Counted from the first letter of the stretch, positions 9,501 to 19,785 are shown. The stretch: 37,500 bases of DNA from Halisarca cf. caerulea (GCA_963170055.1 CAUJGJ010000030.1:1722837-1760336); one strand, 5' to 3'. Notes: generated by a model not told the origin, from the sequence alone. Translations and numbers: made by a program.

Positions 9501-12500
9501 GATGTATATGAAAGGACACTGGAGCTTTGCAATTACCTGTGAGCAAAACTTCTCCGACAGTACTAAGAAAGTTGTGTGCAGGCACCTTGGGTGTGGACCA
9601 CTGTGAGTTAACCAATATAGCACTGCTGACCTGCACAAGCATGATTAATTTCTTTTTCCTGGCACTGAATCAATGTCTGACTCATCTTTCCTTTACAGAA
9701 AGCAGGATAACTTCAAGTGGTAAATGTTGTTTATTGATATGTGAAAGGACATACATGTATAAAAGTTATACTTTTTTGCAGGTTTACTCCTCCAGTTGGA
9801 GAGGTACACGTTACACCATTTACTTACAATTGCAGTAGTGATATGATGGATTTGAGTGAATGCCAGGGAATCTATGCAAACTGTGTCCTGACGATTGATA
9901 TCATTACAGTAGTGTGTGAGGTATGTATAATTATATACTATTGTATGTACAGTATCTGACAAGATGGTAGAATGCTTATTATATAATTAGTGTACAGAAA
10001 TTGCAAAGTAAAGAAGATTATCTCTATTTTAAGTTTACTCTATAACGGAAAGAACAGAGGTGATAGATGACAGGTTGTGGAAATGGCTTAGTTTGCAATT
10101 ATTATATAATGTTGATTTTTTACTGATCAATGAATACTGAAATCTTACATGGTATTTTGAGTCTCAGATAGAAACGGGGGCAGAAGTGCTCAGTATATTG
10201 TGACAACTGATCATGATTAAGGGATTGTGATTACTATTATTCATGCAATATCATGCATGGTACCAGACCTTCTACCATGTACAGGGGCGTATGCAGGGAG
10301 TTTCTGCATGAGGTTTCAGGAAACCCCTTTAAAAACTGCCATAGCAAATAAAAGTAAAGAACCATTTTAAACTAGCTGTATAGGGAAGAAAAGTACGACT
10401 TCGAAGAAGTAAACTTTATAGTCATAATTCTCGTAATTCTCATTGCAAGTTTCAACCAACCAATCTCTAAAGTCACTTTCAATTGAACGGTGATGAAATC
10501 GGTCATTTTATTTGATGTCATATGATGTAATCATTAGGCCCAGTGTGTTATAATATCCATGTTGCTCATGAAAAAACTATTAATACAATAACTGCAGTAT
10601 TTAACTATTGTTTTCTCATTAAAGTTATGTACAACATCTTGCTTTGAACATAGTTATTATTGATCAAAATTTAGTATGATTTCAATTTGCAAGAATAGCC
10701 GAGAGGTGTGCAACGAAGGCATCTTGCAATGACGGCTGGAAACCCCCCTACAAAACTCCTGGCTACGCCCCTGATGTGGGTCTTCATTAAAATTCTTATT
10801 TTAAAATTAATTAATACACTTCATTTTACTCAGAATACTGTAACACAAAAATGTCAAGAAAACTACAACATAAAAGGTACGTACATACGTTATAGGAATC
10901 ACTACTAGCACTGCATACCTACTGCAGTAGTTCCACAGTACATGCACACATAGCAATGTACAGTAGACCCTCACTTATCTGCACTCAATGGGACCGGCTT
11001 ATGTTCACATACGTGAGATAACCGGATATGTGAAATACATGCAATATAGAGAACTGCAAGAACAGGTACATGCAAAAGGAATCAACTTAAACTCGTGTAT
11101 ACATGCAAGTGGTAAACATTCCTATGTTAGCTGCAGTAAGAATCCAATGTTAGACGTACACATACACTTTGCAAAATATAGACTTTTAGGGTGGCCATTT
11201 TGAGCACGGAGCCTATGTGGACATTTCACACCTATATGTTCATGCATGCATGCAGACAACATTTTGGACAACAATAATACGTAGTTGCATAGTATACACT
11301 ACAATACTATTCTATATTATATAGAGTCTCAGTGTAGAGGTAGGTCGGATAATCAGAGTAGCCAGAGGGTTGGATATAAGTGAAGGTCTACTGTACTGTA
11401 TATATACCTTCAACCATATCTTCATTAGCTCACTCTAGCTTGTTGTATATAACACTCTGTATACATCTGTATGTATCAGATCCAGTGATTGAGTTGAAAG
11501 GTGGACAGGACAGATGTGATGGACAGCTCCTCATCAGTGGAGTGTACAACAACTACACTCAAGCCACCATGTGTGACCGTGAACCCACCCCAGAGATGGC
11601 TGAAGTTATCTGTCGGCAGCTCAAGTGTGGGCCACCAGAGCATTCACAACCATTCAGTCATGTAGTAAAGTGAGTCAGGATAATCTATAGAATTCTAAGA
11701 CTTCAACGTCTAAGTACATTTAGTATGTTTAATTTGATCACAACTCTACACTATAGTATTATTATTGTCTGTTTGATGAAGTGCCAATAATTAAGCTTTC
11801 CGTCTTTACTACTGCACATAATATGGCTATGCGTACTTATCTCCTTTCCCTAGATATATTCCACCAAGTAAATTTATCGATAACAAAGAAGGGTTTGTAT
11901 GCAATGGGAATGAGCGAGGACTTGGTTGCTGCAATTGTGTAAAACCACAGTGTTCAGGGAGCAGTGATGTTTTGTCACTGACCTGTGCTAGACCTGAACC
12001 AGAATTGACCAGCAAAAGTAAGAAATTAGTGTATGTGGCACTAAAACAATAGGCAGCCCATGCAAGTAGTGTATCAGAAAGGAAGTTATAAGATTCCTTT
12101 CTCTTCCACTCCCCACGGCACACACTTAGTAGAGGTTGCAGCCATGGTGGGTCAGACTATATTCCACCCAACCAAAGTAAGCATGTGCATGAACATGTTT
12201 TCGGCAATGGGAGGAGGAAAGAGGGAATTTACTCCCCGCAGCTGTCCTTTTGTAGGATTGCTACCGGCCCCAACTACTATAGACTCTCATCCGACCATAT
12301 ATATGACTGTATACTGAGCCTTAATTGTATAAATGTTTCAGGGAGTTTAAGTTCCCCCCTCCCGGGGCCAGTTAAAAATGTACATAAAAGTTCAAAATGT
12401 ACTAGAATTATATAGGGATTTTGGGATCTCAAGTTAATATGTCCTTTGTATAGGGAGATTTATTGCACTGTGTCCTTACATTTGGGTAAGTCCACTATCA

Positions 12501-13469
12501 GAGGTTAACTGCACTGCACTTGTAAACAGTACTACCTCTCCTATATAGCAGGCAACCTTAGGAATGTGTGAAGAAATTTTGGTCTTCCATGCAATAATTA
12601 AAAGAGATGTATTCTGACAAAAGGATCGTAGAATTTATATACAACCAATTAAACTGGTCTTACCCTGGCTGCATGGGATAATAATATTATTATATCTGTC
12701 TAAATTGGATGCTACTATTATGTAGCTCTGGTTGATACATGTATGTAATGACAAAAGACATATATCCTGTAGCCACAGCGATATCCAGTAACAATTTGTA
12801 GTTGGTGAATTGTAGACACTTACCCCTATAGTATCCATATATAGTCAAATTATTCACTATAATACTTGTAACAGTATCTATACCTCAAGCTTCAACCCCT
12901 GAAACCTACGAGGACATCTCAACATTCAGGAGAGTATTGTCTAGTCTCAATTTGCAAGTGTCTGCAGTGGAGAGTTTCCATTGTACGTGGTATTCATGCG
13001 ATCATTACTTACAGTATATAGCTACACTGTTATTACCGTACCACCAACACACACATTTATGAGAAATCTATATAATAAGATGGCCTGCATGCTATACTGC
13101 TCTGTAAGCCTATAAACAAGAGAGATAATGAGAATCGATTTGCATTTTGCTTTATGCATTTTTGTTTCAGAATCTGCATGGTACATACTTATCGGTACAT
13201 GCTTTTCCACAGGTGAATGCAGGCCTGTTGAGTATACACCGAGACCTCTTCACGTCATCATAAACACAAAAAATGGTGACCGATACACCTGCACACCTTA
13301 TGACACTATTCGTCTGTGTCCTAACATCATGGATGCCAGTGGAAGGTTCTGCAGGGGACCAACAACTTCAGAAAGAATGATCTTCAACTGCATTCCAAGA
13401 TCAGGTGTAGGTGTTCCATTTCAAACTGCTATCCATCTCACCGACCATGCCCAGTGCATGTGGAAGTGA
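6543..13469 (+). CDS. Gene A: secreted two-SRCR-domain protein, nine or ten exons
   Basis: Exons: 6543-6668, 8070-8139, 9446-9602, 9699-9719, 9782-9920, 10834-10876, 11480-11669, 11854-12017, optional 12890-12982, 13213-13469. Each junction has GT/AG and matching codon phase; length is 388 aa (419 with the optional exon). Residues 1-42 are a leader: MYFKIKW then a hydrophobic core. SRCR 1 (about 66-171) has the family pattern (IQLYGGEHRCEGQLR, KVVCRHLGCGPL, YNC, SEC, VVCE) with eight cysteines. SRCR 2 (about 186-303) has IELKGGQDRCDGQLL, AEVICRQLKCGPP and ends LSLTCARPEPEL. The last exon is a Cys-rich tail (CRPVEYTPRP, CTPYDTIRLCPNIMD) I do not recognise. Known: SRCR domains are extracellular ligand-binding modules. 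The protein is probably secreted, as no membrane helix was seen after the leader. Gene B is its paralogue. Introns hold several MITEs. Confidence 0.76.
7562..7613. repeat. Short tandem repeat, 17-bp unit
   Basis: Three copies of TTCCAAGTTACCCTGCC with minor variation, within intron 1 of gene A. Confidence 0.7.
7818..8040. repeat. Degenerate minisatellite, GACTGGAAAGTC motif
   Basis: The motif CATGACTGGAAAGTC...GTGTGTAT recurs about five times at roughly 40-60 bp spacing in intron 1 of gene A. Related, more decayed copies sit at the same place in gene B (about 25405-25615), so the repeat predates the gene duplication. Confidence 0.65.
8163..8516. mobile_element. Possible decayed hAT-type MITE
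   Basis: GCCTGTAGCCAGGGGGGGTG at the left and CGCACCCCCCAAAC...CCTGCCCACGGG at the right look like diverged inverted ends of the same class as the CAGGGGCG elements here. Lies in intron 2 of gene A. Ends are too degraded to set exact limits. Confidence 0.35.
9181..9385. mobile_element. MITE, TACTGTAAAACC termini
   Basis: Left end TACTGTAAAACCCATCTATA and right end AAGACAGGTTTCACTGGA are imperfect inverted repeats. The type resembles mariner/pogo MITEs. Lies in intron 2 of gene A, just before SRCR exon 3. Confidence 0.45.
10282..10773. mobile_element. hAT-type MITE, CAGGGGCGTATGCAGG termini
   Basis: The inverted ends CAGGGGCGTATGCAGG and CCTGGCTACGCCCCTG enclose 492 bp with no transposase frame. 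The flanks share only ATGT, so the target duplication is decayed. Lies in intron 5 of gene A; gene B has no counterpart there. Confidence 0.65.
10961..11393. mobile_element. pogo/Tigger-type MITE
   Basis: Ends CAGTAGACCCTCACTTAT and the inverse ATAAGTGAAGGTCTACTG are flanked by TA on both sides. The CAGTAGACCC start and TA target are typical of pogo/Tigger elements. Lies in intron 6 of gene A. No transposase frame. Confidence 0.72.
12454..12640 (+). pseudogene. Relic of exon 9 in gene A
   Basis: This aligns with intact exon 9 of gene B (29548-29748): shared stretches include ACTGTGTCCTTACATTTGGG versus ATTGTGTCCTCATTTGGG, GTAAACAGTA, GAATGTGTGAA and TATTCTGACAA. Here the frame meets TAA early and has several indels, and the 3' donor is lost. 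Since exon 9 starts and ends in phase 1, skipping it keeps gene A in frame. What the encoded segment did is unknown. Confidence 0.68.
12890..12982 (+). CDS. Putative gene-A-specific exon
   Basis: An open stretch of 93 nt between an acceptor (ACCTCAAG) and a donor (GTACGT). It begins and ends in phase 1 and fits exactly between exons 8 and 10 of gene A. It would encode about 31 residues beginning STPETYEDIST, with no cysteine inside. No similar sequence was seen at the corresponding place in gene B. It may be a real private exon or a chance fit. Confidence 0.35.
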
Positions 13470-13504
13470 GAAAAACACTGGCCCTCAGCATCATCTAGGG
13501 ACAC

Positions 13505-13747
13505 TGTAGTGGACTCTTAGTGTGCATGCATGTTACTATATGTTTAAGTAGTGTTATTATCAGCTGTGTGCCTTTGCCTTGCTGTAGCTATTATTAGAGT
13601 GTATTACGTAATGTCTGAATAGAATAATGCCTTAGGGTCTGATGTGATGGTTGATTGTTAATTATTGAGTTGGCTATCGTGAAGAGTGTTTTCGAGGAGG
13701 TTCTCGTTGACTAGATATAAGTTACCATTAGATAACAGCGCACTACA
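13505..13747 (+). repeat. 5' LTR of the Gypsy element
   Basis: 243 bp, starts TGTAGTGG and ends CACTACA (TG...CA ends). Nearly identical to the 3' LTR. Confidence 0.95.
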
Positions 13748-13764
13748 TGGTGTCAGAATAGCGG
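13748..13764 (+). promoter_or_regulatory. Primer-binding site, tRNA-Leu type
   Basis: TGGTGTCAGAATAGCGG starts right after the 5' LTR. Its first 11-12 bases are complementary to the 3' end of animal tRNA-Leu (…TTCTGACACCA), so tRNA-Leu is the likely reverse-transcription primer. Confidence 0.75.
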
Positions 13765-13767
13765 ACG

Positions 13768-16700
13768 ATGTCTGGCCTTCGCCTTCAGCCCCCCTCAGCC
13801 TTCAATTTCCGCACTCCAGACGAGTGGCCTCGCTGGAGGAAGCGTTTTGAACAGTTCCGCCTCGCATCAGGCTTGTCCGATGACGGTGACGCGAAGCAGA
13901 TCAGTACCTTGCTGTACTGCATGGGCGAGGATGCCGAAGATACTCTGTCATCCACCAACATCACGGCAGAAGAGAGAAGAAAGTACGAGTCCGTCCTTGG
14001 AAAGTTCGACGAATTCTTTAAAGTTAGACGGAACGTAATCTTCGAGCGGGCCAAATTCAATCGCAGAATCCAACAGCGAGGAGAATCGGTGGAACAGTTT
14101 ATTACAGCACTGTATAGCCTGGTGGAATCTTGTAACTATGGCGATCTCAGAGACGAGATGATCCGTGATCGAATCGTAGTGGGAATTAGTGACTCATCTC
14201 TGTCAGAGCGGCTCCAGATGATGGCAGACCTTACCCTGGAGAAGGCCATGACGCTTGTGCGTCAACGTGAAGCGGTCCACGAGAATCAGCTTACCCTGAA
14301 AGGTCAACTAAAACCAGAAATGCGTCTTGAGTCAATCCAAAAGCAGCCTCCATTTAAGGGGAAGCAGAAGCCCCCCAAGAATGCTTACCAAGCTAAGACC
14401 CAGCACAAGTGTACTCGGTGTGGTCGCAGTTCCCACTCACGAAACCAGTGTCCTGCGCGAGACGCCGAGTGCCACAAGTGTCATAAGAGGGGCCATTACA
14501 GCGCTCAGTGCTTAACCAAATCAGTCTCAGAGATTAGTGATCCACCACCCAGCCAGGATCTACCAGATTATGATCTAGCATATCTCAACACAATCGGCTC
14601 TGGCAAAACGACCATGTGGACATGTATTGTACTCGTTAATGGTCAGGAGACATGCTTCAAGGTCGACACTGGTGCAGAAGTCACCGTGATGTCTGCGCAA
14701 GAGTGTGCAAACCTGGGATTAGGTGTCATTCAACAAGCGACAAAGCAACTGAGGGGGCCAGATGGCTCTCCTCTCACAGTTGATGGTCAAGTTACTGCCA
14801 AATTAGCATACAAAGATCATGAGTGCACTCACACCATTTTCATCCTACGTAGCCTAAAGCACAACCTCCTAGGCCTACCCGCCATTCGTGATCTACAAAT
14901 CCTCCCAAAGGTTGACAGTATTGACCAGACACCAAAGATGCAGTTCCCTTCGCTCTTCGCTGGCCTTGGCGAGTTTAAGGGTGCCCCATATGAGATTAAA
15001 CTCAAGCCCGACTTCAAGCCATTTGCCTTGTACACACCACGCACAGTGGCACTGCCCTTGCGAGAGAAGGTTCAAGCAGAGTTACAGCGCATGCAGGAAC
15101 TCGGAGTCATCTCACCCATTGAAGAACCAACCCCATGGTGCTCAGGTATGGTTGTGGTGCCCAAGAAGTCTGGCCAGGTACGCATTTGTGTTGACTACCG
15201 TGTTTTGAATGAGAGTGTTTTGCGTGAGGTCCACCCTTTGCCTAAGGTAGATGAAACGCTGGCCCAAATGACAGGAGCAGCAGTGTTCAGCAAGCTAGAT
15301 GCAAATTGTGGGTTCTGGCAGATCCCGCTAGATGAAAGCTCGCGTAAATTGACAACCTTCATTACACCATTTGGGAGGTTCTGCTTCAACCGCATGCCAT
15401 TTGGGATCTGCAGTGCACCAGAGTACTTCCAACGCCGTATGAGCTCCATTCTTACAGGTCACAAGGGTGTACTCTGTCATATGGATGATGTCTTCATCTT
15501 CGGCAGTGATCAGAGAGAGCATGATGAAAGACTTCAGGCAGCCCTCCAGACCATCAAAGATGCAGGAGTCACCCTCAATGCTGACAAGTGCAAGTTTTCC
15601 CAGAGTAGCGTCACATTTTTGGGTCACGTTATCGACCGCAATGGCATCTCTGCAGATCCAAGCAAGACCAGAGCTGTTCTTGAGATGAGCAAACCAACCA
15701 GTGTAACTGAGCTTCGAAGATATCTCGGTATGGTGAATCAACTCGGGAAGTTTTCACCCAAACTCTCAGATTTGTCACAGCCACTGAGAGAACTCCTAAG
15801 CAAGAATCGTAGTTGGACATGGGGTTCAGCTCAAGAAGCTTCATTCGGTGAGATCAAGAGAGAATTAGCAACACCTACAGTACTAGCACTGTACGACACG
15901 GCAGCCCCTACAAAGATCTCTGCTGATGCATCAGCATATGGGCTAGGTGCAGTACTCCTTCAGCAACATGTAGATCACTGGAAGCCCGTGGCATTTGCTT
16001 CGAGATCAATGACGGACACAGAAAGCCGTTATTCCCAAATCGAGAAGGAGGCCTTAGCACTTGTTTGGGCATGCGACAAATTCTCTGATTACATTCTAGG
16101 CAAGGACATCCAGCTCGAAACGGACCATAAGCCCTTGGTGCCTCTCTTGGGAAAAACCAATCTCGACTGCCTACCTCCGCGAGTTCTCCGCTTCCGGCTT
16201 CGTCTAATGAGATTTTCTTACACCATAAGTCATGTTCCCGGAAAGCATCTGTACACTGCAGATACTCTTTCTCGGGCTCCTGTTTCTGTTCCTGAGACAA
16301 CCCATGAATTGGAGAACAACTACACTGAGTGCTTCGTCAACAATATTGTTTCGAGTCTACCAGCATCATCAGATCGCCTTCATTGTTACCGCACTGCCCA
16401 GCAGGCTGATTCCACCTGTCAACGCGTAGCAAGCCTCTGCAAGGAGGGATGGCCCAATCGCATTCAACAGGTTGCACATGATCTCCGCAGGTTCTGGCCA
16501 GTGAGAGGAGAATTGACCATGTATGATGGACTACTGCTTCGAGGTAGCAGAATTGTCGTTCCTCACAAGCTTCAAAAGGAAACCCTTGAGAAGATTCACT
16601 GTGGCCACCAAGGCATCCGCAAGTGCCAGCAAAGGGTTTCAATGGCTGTATGGTGGCCTGGAGTCAATCAACAAGTAGAACAGCTCATTCTCAACTGCCA

Positions 16701-17619
16701 GGAGTGCTCTAAGTCAGGTACATCTCGCAGGCAACCATTGCTTCCTACCCCATTACCGCAATATCCCTGGGAGAAAGTTGCCTCCGATTTATTTGAGATA
16801 AACGGAGTCACATACATTCTAGTGGTTGACTACTTCTCCAGGTATGTAGAGGTCCAGTCACTCACAACAACCACCTCTGCTAGTGTCATCCGCACCCTCA
16901 AGTCTGTCTTTGCTAGACATGGTTTACCGACAACAGTTGTAAGTGACAACGGGCCACAATATAGCTCACAAGAGTTTGCATCTTTTGCACGGGAATACCA
17001 GTTTGAGCATTTGACAAGCAGTCCGCAGTACCCTCAGAGTAATGGGTTGGCCGAAAGAACAGTAAAGACAGTCAAGAGTCTTCTGGAGAAATCTTCAGAT
17101 CCTTGTCTTGCTTTATTAGCTTACCGGAGCACGCCACTACCATGGTGTGGCTTCAGTCCTGCTCAGCTCCTCATGGGTAGATCATTGAGATCAAACATCC
17201 CACAGATTCCTCAAAGCTTTGTTCCAGAATGGTCATACCTCACAGAATTTCGTGAAAAAGACGCAGAGGAAAAGAGGAAACAGAAGACCAATTTTGATTT
17301 ACGCCATCGAGTCAGTGAGCTCCCACCACTTGAACCAGACCAAACATTCTGGGTCTGGACCAACAACAGGATTGATCCTGGTCAGGTACTGACCTCTGCC
17401 CACACTCCTCGATCCTATGTTGTTGGAACACCTTCAGGGACACTTCGTAGAAACCAGGTTCACATCACTACCCGACCTAGTGCGAGCGATTTCAGTGACA
17501 ACTGCAACAACATCCGTAACACTCCGTCAAGAGCTGTTACTCGTTCTCAGACAGGTGCCCCAGTCAGACCCCCAGCCAGACTCTCCTACTGGAGAAGGGG
17601 AGATGTAGTGGACTCTTAG
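13768..17619 (+). CDS. gag-pol: Gypsy Gag-Pol polyprotein, single frame
   Basis: 1283 residues, uninterrupted. Order of parts: Gag-like region (about 1-205); two CCHC zinc knuckles (C215-C218-H223-C228 and C235-C238-H243-C248); aspartic protease with DTGAEVTVMS near residue 299; reverse transcriptase about 430-640 with HMDD (M572-D573-D574); RNase H about 710-820 with D720 and TDHKPL near 785; integrase with H944, H947, C977, C980 zinc site and catalytic D1007, D1060, E1096 (D,D-35-E). No envelope frame was seen and no chromodomain was recognised. Gag and Pol share one frame with no frameshift or stop between them. The stop lies 16 bp inside the 3' LTR. All catalytic residues checked are present. 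Clade within Ty3/Gypsy not assigned. Confidence 0.96.
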   Translation: MSGLRLQPPSAFNFRTPDEWPRWRKRFEQFRLASGLSDDGDAKQISTLLYCMGEDAEDTLSSTNITAEERRKYESVLGKFDEFFKVRRNVIFERAKFNRRIQQRGESVEQFITALYSLVESCNYGDLRDEMIRDRIVVGISDSSLSERLQMMADLTLEKAMTLVRQREAVHENQLTLKGQLKPEMRLESIQKQPPFKGKQKPPKNAYQAKTQHKCTRCGRSSHSRNQCPARDAECHKCHKRGHYSAQCLTKSVSEISDPPPSQDLPDYDLAYLNTIGSGKTTMWTCIVLVNGQETCFKVDTGAEVTVMSAQECANLGLGVIQQATKQLRGPDGSPLTVDGQVTAKLAYKDHECTHTIFILRSLKHNLLGLPAIRDLQILPKVDSIDQTPKMQFPSLFAGLGEFKGAPYEIKLKPDFKPFALYTPRTVALPLREKVQAELQRMQELGVISPIEEPTPWCSGMVVVPKKSGQVRICVDYRVLNESVLREVHPLPKVDETLAQMTGAAVFSKLDANCGFWQIPLDESSRKLTTFITPFGRFCFNRMPFGICSAPEYFQRRMSSILTGHKGVLCHMDDVFIFGSDQREHDERLQAALQTIKDAGVTLNADKCKFSQSSVTFLGHVIDRNGISADPSKTRAVLEMSKPTSVTELRRYLGMVNQLGKFSPKLSDLSQPLRELLSKNRSWTWGSAQEASFGEIKRELATPTVLALYDTAAPTKISADASAYGLGAVLLQQHVDHWKPVAFASRSMTDTESRYSQIEKEALALVWACDKFSDYILGKDIQLETDHKPLVPLLGKTNLDCLPPRVLRFRLRLMRFSYTISHVPGKHLYTADTLSRAPVSVPETTHELENNYTECFVNNIVSSLPASSDRLHCYRTAQQADSTCQRVASLCKEGWPNRIQQVAHDLRRFWPVRGELTMYDGLLLRGSRIVVPHKLQKETLEKIHCGHQGIRKCQQRVSMAVWWPGVNQQVEQLILNCQECSKSGTSRRQPLLPTPLPQYPWEKVASDLFEINGVTYILVVDYFSRYVEVQSLTTTTSASVIRTLKSVFARHGLPTTVVSDNGPQYSSQEFASFAREYQFEHLTSSPQYPQSNGLAERTVKTVKSLLEKSSDPCLALLAYRSTPLPWCGFSPAQLLMGRSLRSNIPQIPQSFVPEWSYLTEFREKDAEEKRKQKTNFDLRHRVSELPPLEPDQTFWVWTNNRIDPGQVLTSAHTPRSYVVGTPSGTLRRNQVHITTRPSASDFSDNCNNIRNTPSRAVTRSQTGAPVRPPARLSYWRRGDVVDS
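17591..17603 (+). promoter_or_regulatory. Polypurine tract
   Basis: GGAGAAGGGGAGA directly before the 3' LTR; expected plus-strand priming site. Confidence 0.85.
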
Positions 17620-17846
17620 TGTGCATGCATGTTACTATATGTTTAAGTAGTGTTATTATCAGCTGTGTGCCTTTACCTTGCTGTAGCTATTATTAGAGTG
17701 TATTACGTAATGTCTGAATAGAATAATGCCTTAGGGTCTGATGTGATGGTTGATTGTTAATTATTGAGTTGGCTATCGTGAAGAGTGTTTTCGAGGAGGT
17801 TCTCGTTGACTAGATATAAGTTACCATTAGATAACAGCGCACTACA
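17604..17846 (+). repeat. 3' LTR of the Gypsy element
   Basis: 243 bp, followed by the target duplication GACAC. It contains the last codons and stop of the polyprotein. Confidence 0.95.
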
Positions 17847-17877
17847 GACACTTCCTGGAAGACAGTGTGAATTCTCA

Positions 17878-17990
17878 TTAATCCACCACCACTTTATCTG
17901 CCACTGCTTTATCTGCCCCCGCTTTATCCGCCCCCACTTTATCCACCACCACTTTATCCACCACTGCTTTATCCCCCACTGCTTATAATA
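17878..17990. repeat. 15-bp tandem repeat
   Basis: About seven copies of a CACCACCACTTTATC-like unit with CCACTG and CCCCCG variants, directly after the LTR element. No gene seen here or up to 18480; that stretch is AT-rich non-coding DNA with one diverged direct repeat near 18130 and 18382 (CATTGTATGATGTTG type). Confidence 0.75.
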
Positions 17991-18496
17991 ATCCATCATA
18001 CCTATTTATCCACAAACAACTTTGTGTATGAATCATTGAATGGACTACACATTGATTTGGATATACAATCCGCCAAACTCATTGATCCGCCCAAATGTTT
18101 TGAAGCAAATTGAGGTAGATTAATGAGATTTCATTGTATGATGTTGTGACCACACCCACAAATGAGGAATTCAGTGAAATCTCTGACAATGGACATTTTA
18201 AAATATGGACAATCTCTATATACAAAGGACACTTAGTCTAGCTGTCAAACAGCTGCAGGTCCTACAGATTTATTCTCCCCATAGTTTCAAAACATTTATA
18301 TAGGACCTCCCAAAGATGACAATCTCATAACCAAGGACAAAAGAACTGTCCCAAAGTGTCCTTTATTGGGAAATTAATTCCATTGTATAATGTTTTGCAA
18401 CACAGCCACAACCAATTTTGCTATCATGTATAATATGCAATATTACATGAGTACATTGTCATAGAAAAGTCACTTAGTGTGCATGTGTGTACGTGT

Positions 18497-18498
18497 AC

Positions 18499-18539
<41 letters not shown>

Positions 18540-18612
18540 CGCGCCTGTGCATGCATGCATGTGTGCATGTATGTGCTCAATTACATACCAGCATGCATGC
18601 ATGTGTGTATCG
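18497..18612. repeat. TG-rich microsatellite with TGCA runs
   Basis: A TG tract is followed by repeated GCATGCATG segments. The overlapping 101-residue open frame is a low-complexity artefact. Confidence 0.8.
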
Positions 18613-18883
18613 ATCACATTCACATTCTATTTGTTTCGAATTCCTAGTTGAATGTACTACAAGAGGCACAAATCTTCATTACAGCTATTTACAGTGGAAC
18701 ACTAGTACTACTTGCTTAGTAAGTACCTGGGTAGGTACATACTCCTGGATAGTAACTACTGCTCAATTCCATCCCTTCCTATAAGGACAGTAGTATAAAT
18801 CTGTCCTTATAGTAAGTACCTCTGCATGATTTTTGTCTTCCCTCCAATTTAAGTACTATATTGCATGGAAAATTGCTCTGAGG

Positions 18884-19075
18884 CATCACCTCACTTACGG
18901 TCATTCATTGTTTTCCGGTTTACCTCACGGTGGCAGCAAAGGAGAATGAAGTTTGTAATGTGTGTTATCTTTCCCAGTTGCACCTTAAGACTGTACTTTA
19001 CTGTGAACAGTGCAATAACTTTCACACTATTCTTAGTATAATGCTTGTACAATTTGACCATTCATGAGTTGTATA
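18884..19075 (+). pseudogene. Relic of multicopper oxidase 3' end
   Basis: About 190 bp closely matches 3205-3410, the last coding part and 3' flank of the oxidase: GGTTTACCTCACGG, GCAGCAAAGGAGAATGAA, CTTTCCCAGTTGCACCTT and CAATTTGACCATTCATGAG recur. A short deletion after ACTTTCACACTATTC brings an early TAA, and nothing of the catalytic domains remains upstream. It shows that an oxidase copy, or its last exon, once stood here downstream of gene A. Confidence 0.85.
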
Positions 19076-19187
19076 TGTGCTAATACAAATTGCAGATTAT
19101 GATAATGATCTCTTTGTAAATGGGTAAGTGTGCGTCGTGCATTATGTCTATACACAGGCACTTTTCACAAAACCATAGATATTGCAT

Positions 19188-19351
19188 CATTGGCGTATGA
19201 GCCTGGGGGCCAGGGGGACCCTGCCCATGCACCTCACCTCCAGGGAGTAGGACCCAAAATCATATATGTGTCCAACAATCACATTGCTGGTTTAATATGA
19301 AATCTAGAAACTTCCGGCCCCTTCACTTGTGTGAGTGTTCCTACGCCCCTG
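19188..19351. mobile_element. Decayed hAT-type MITE
   Basis: CATTGGCGTATGAGCC at the left and TTCCTACGCCCCTG at the right are diverged inverted ends of the CAGGGGCG class. Duplication copies 1 and 2 lack it. Confidence 0.5.
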
Positions 19352-19557
19352 CATGTGCATGATCATGATGTGTATAGTATAAACACAATATATATACATT
19401 ATGTAAAGTGGGAGAGCATGTAGAACCAACATAACATCACATCCCCATACTTTTTACCATATTCTGTGATGAAGCTGCACATACACATCATGAACACACT
19501 GAGAAACATCCCATAATCCAACAGGTAGTGTAACCCAATACATTTATATATATATAT

Positions 19558-19785
19558 TACCCTAAATCGGAAAATAATCTCAAACAGTACTAGTAAATTT
19601 TGTGAATTGGGATCAAATCTGGTATATAGGTAGAAAAATTTACAACTAAAAATTTTGCAAGTCTCACCATGGATTGGCTATACCTACTCTTTGGAATGTG
19701 TGCAGAAGTACTTGCAACAAAAAAAATCGCGAGTGGAGTCAATTCGTGAATATTATTGGTCGTGAAAATTTCCCAATTTAGGGTA
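19558..19785. mobile_element. MITE, TACCCTAAATCGG termini
   Basis: Inverted ends TACCCTAAATCGGAAAAT and ATTTCCCAATTTAGGGTA enclose about 190 bp. Absent from duplication copies 1 and 2 at the same place. No coding frame. Confidence 0.65.

Larger units (their letters stand above)
13505..17846 (+). mobile_element. Complete Ty3/Gypsy LTR retrotransposon
   Basis: Two 243-bp LTRs (13505-13747 and 17604-17846; TGTAGTGG...CACTACA) differ at a single base seen by eye (G versus A in CTTTGCCTT/CTTTACCTT). The element is flanked by a perfect 5-bp duplication GACAC (13500-13504 and 17847-17851). A primer-binding site and polypurine tract sit at the expected places and one uninterrupted 1283-codon frame lies between. 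All this indicates a recent, probably still complete insertion. It sits 35 bp after gene A's stop codon. Confidence 0.97.

Noticed and set aside
13768..17619. Gypsy polyprotein as a domesticated host gene
   Set aside because: It is flanked by near-identical LTRs, a target duplication, PBS and polypurine tract, with all catalytic residues kept. It is a young mobile element.
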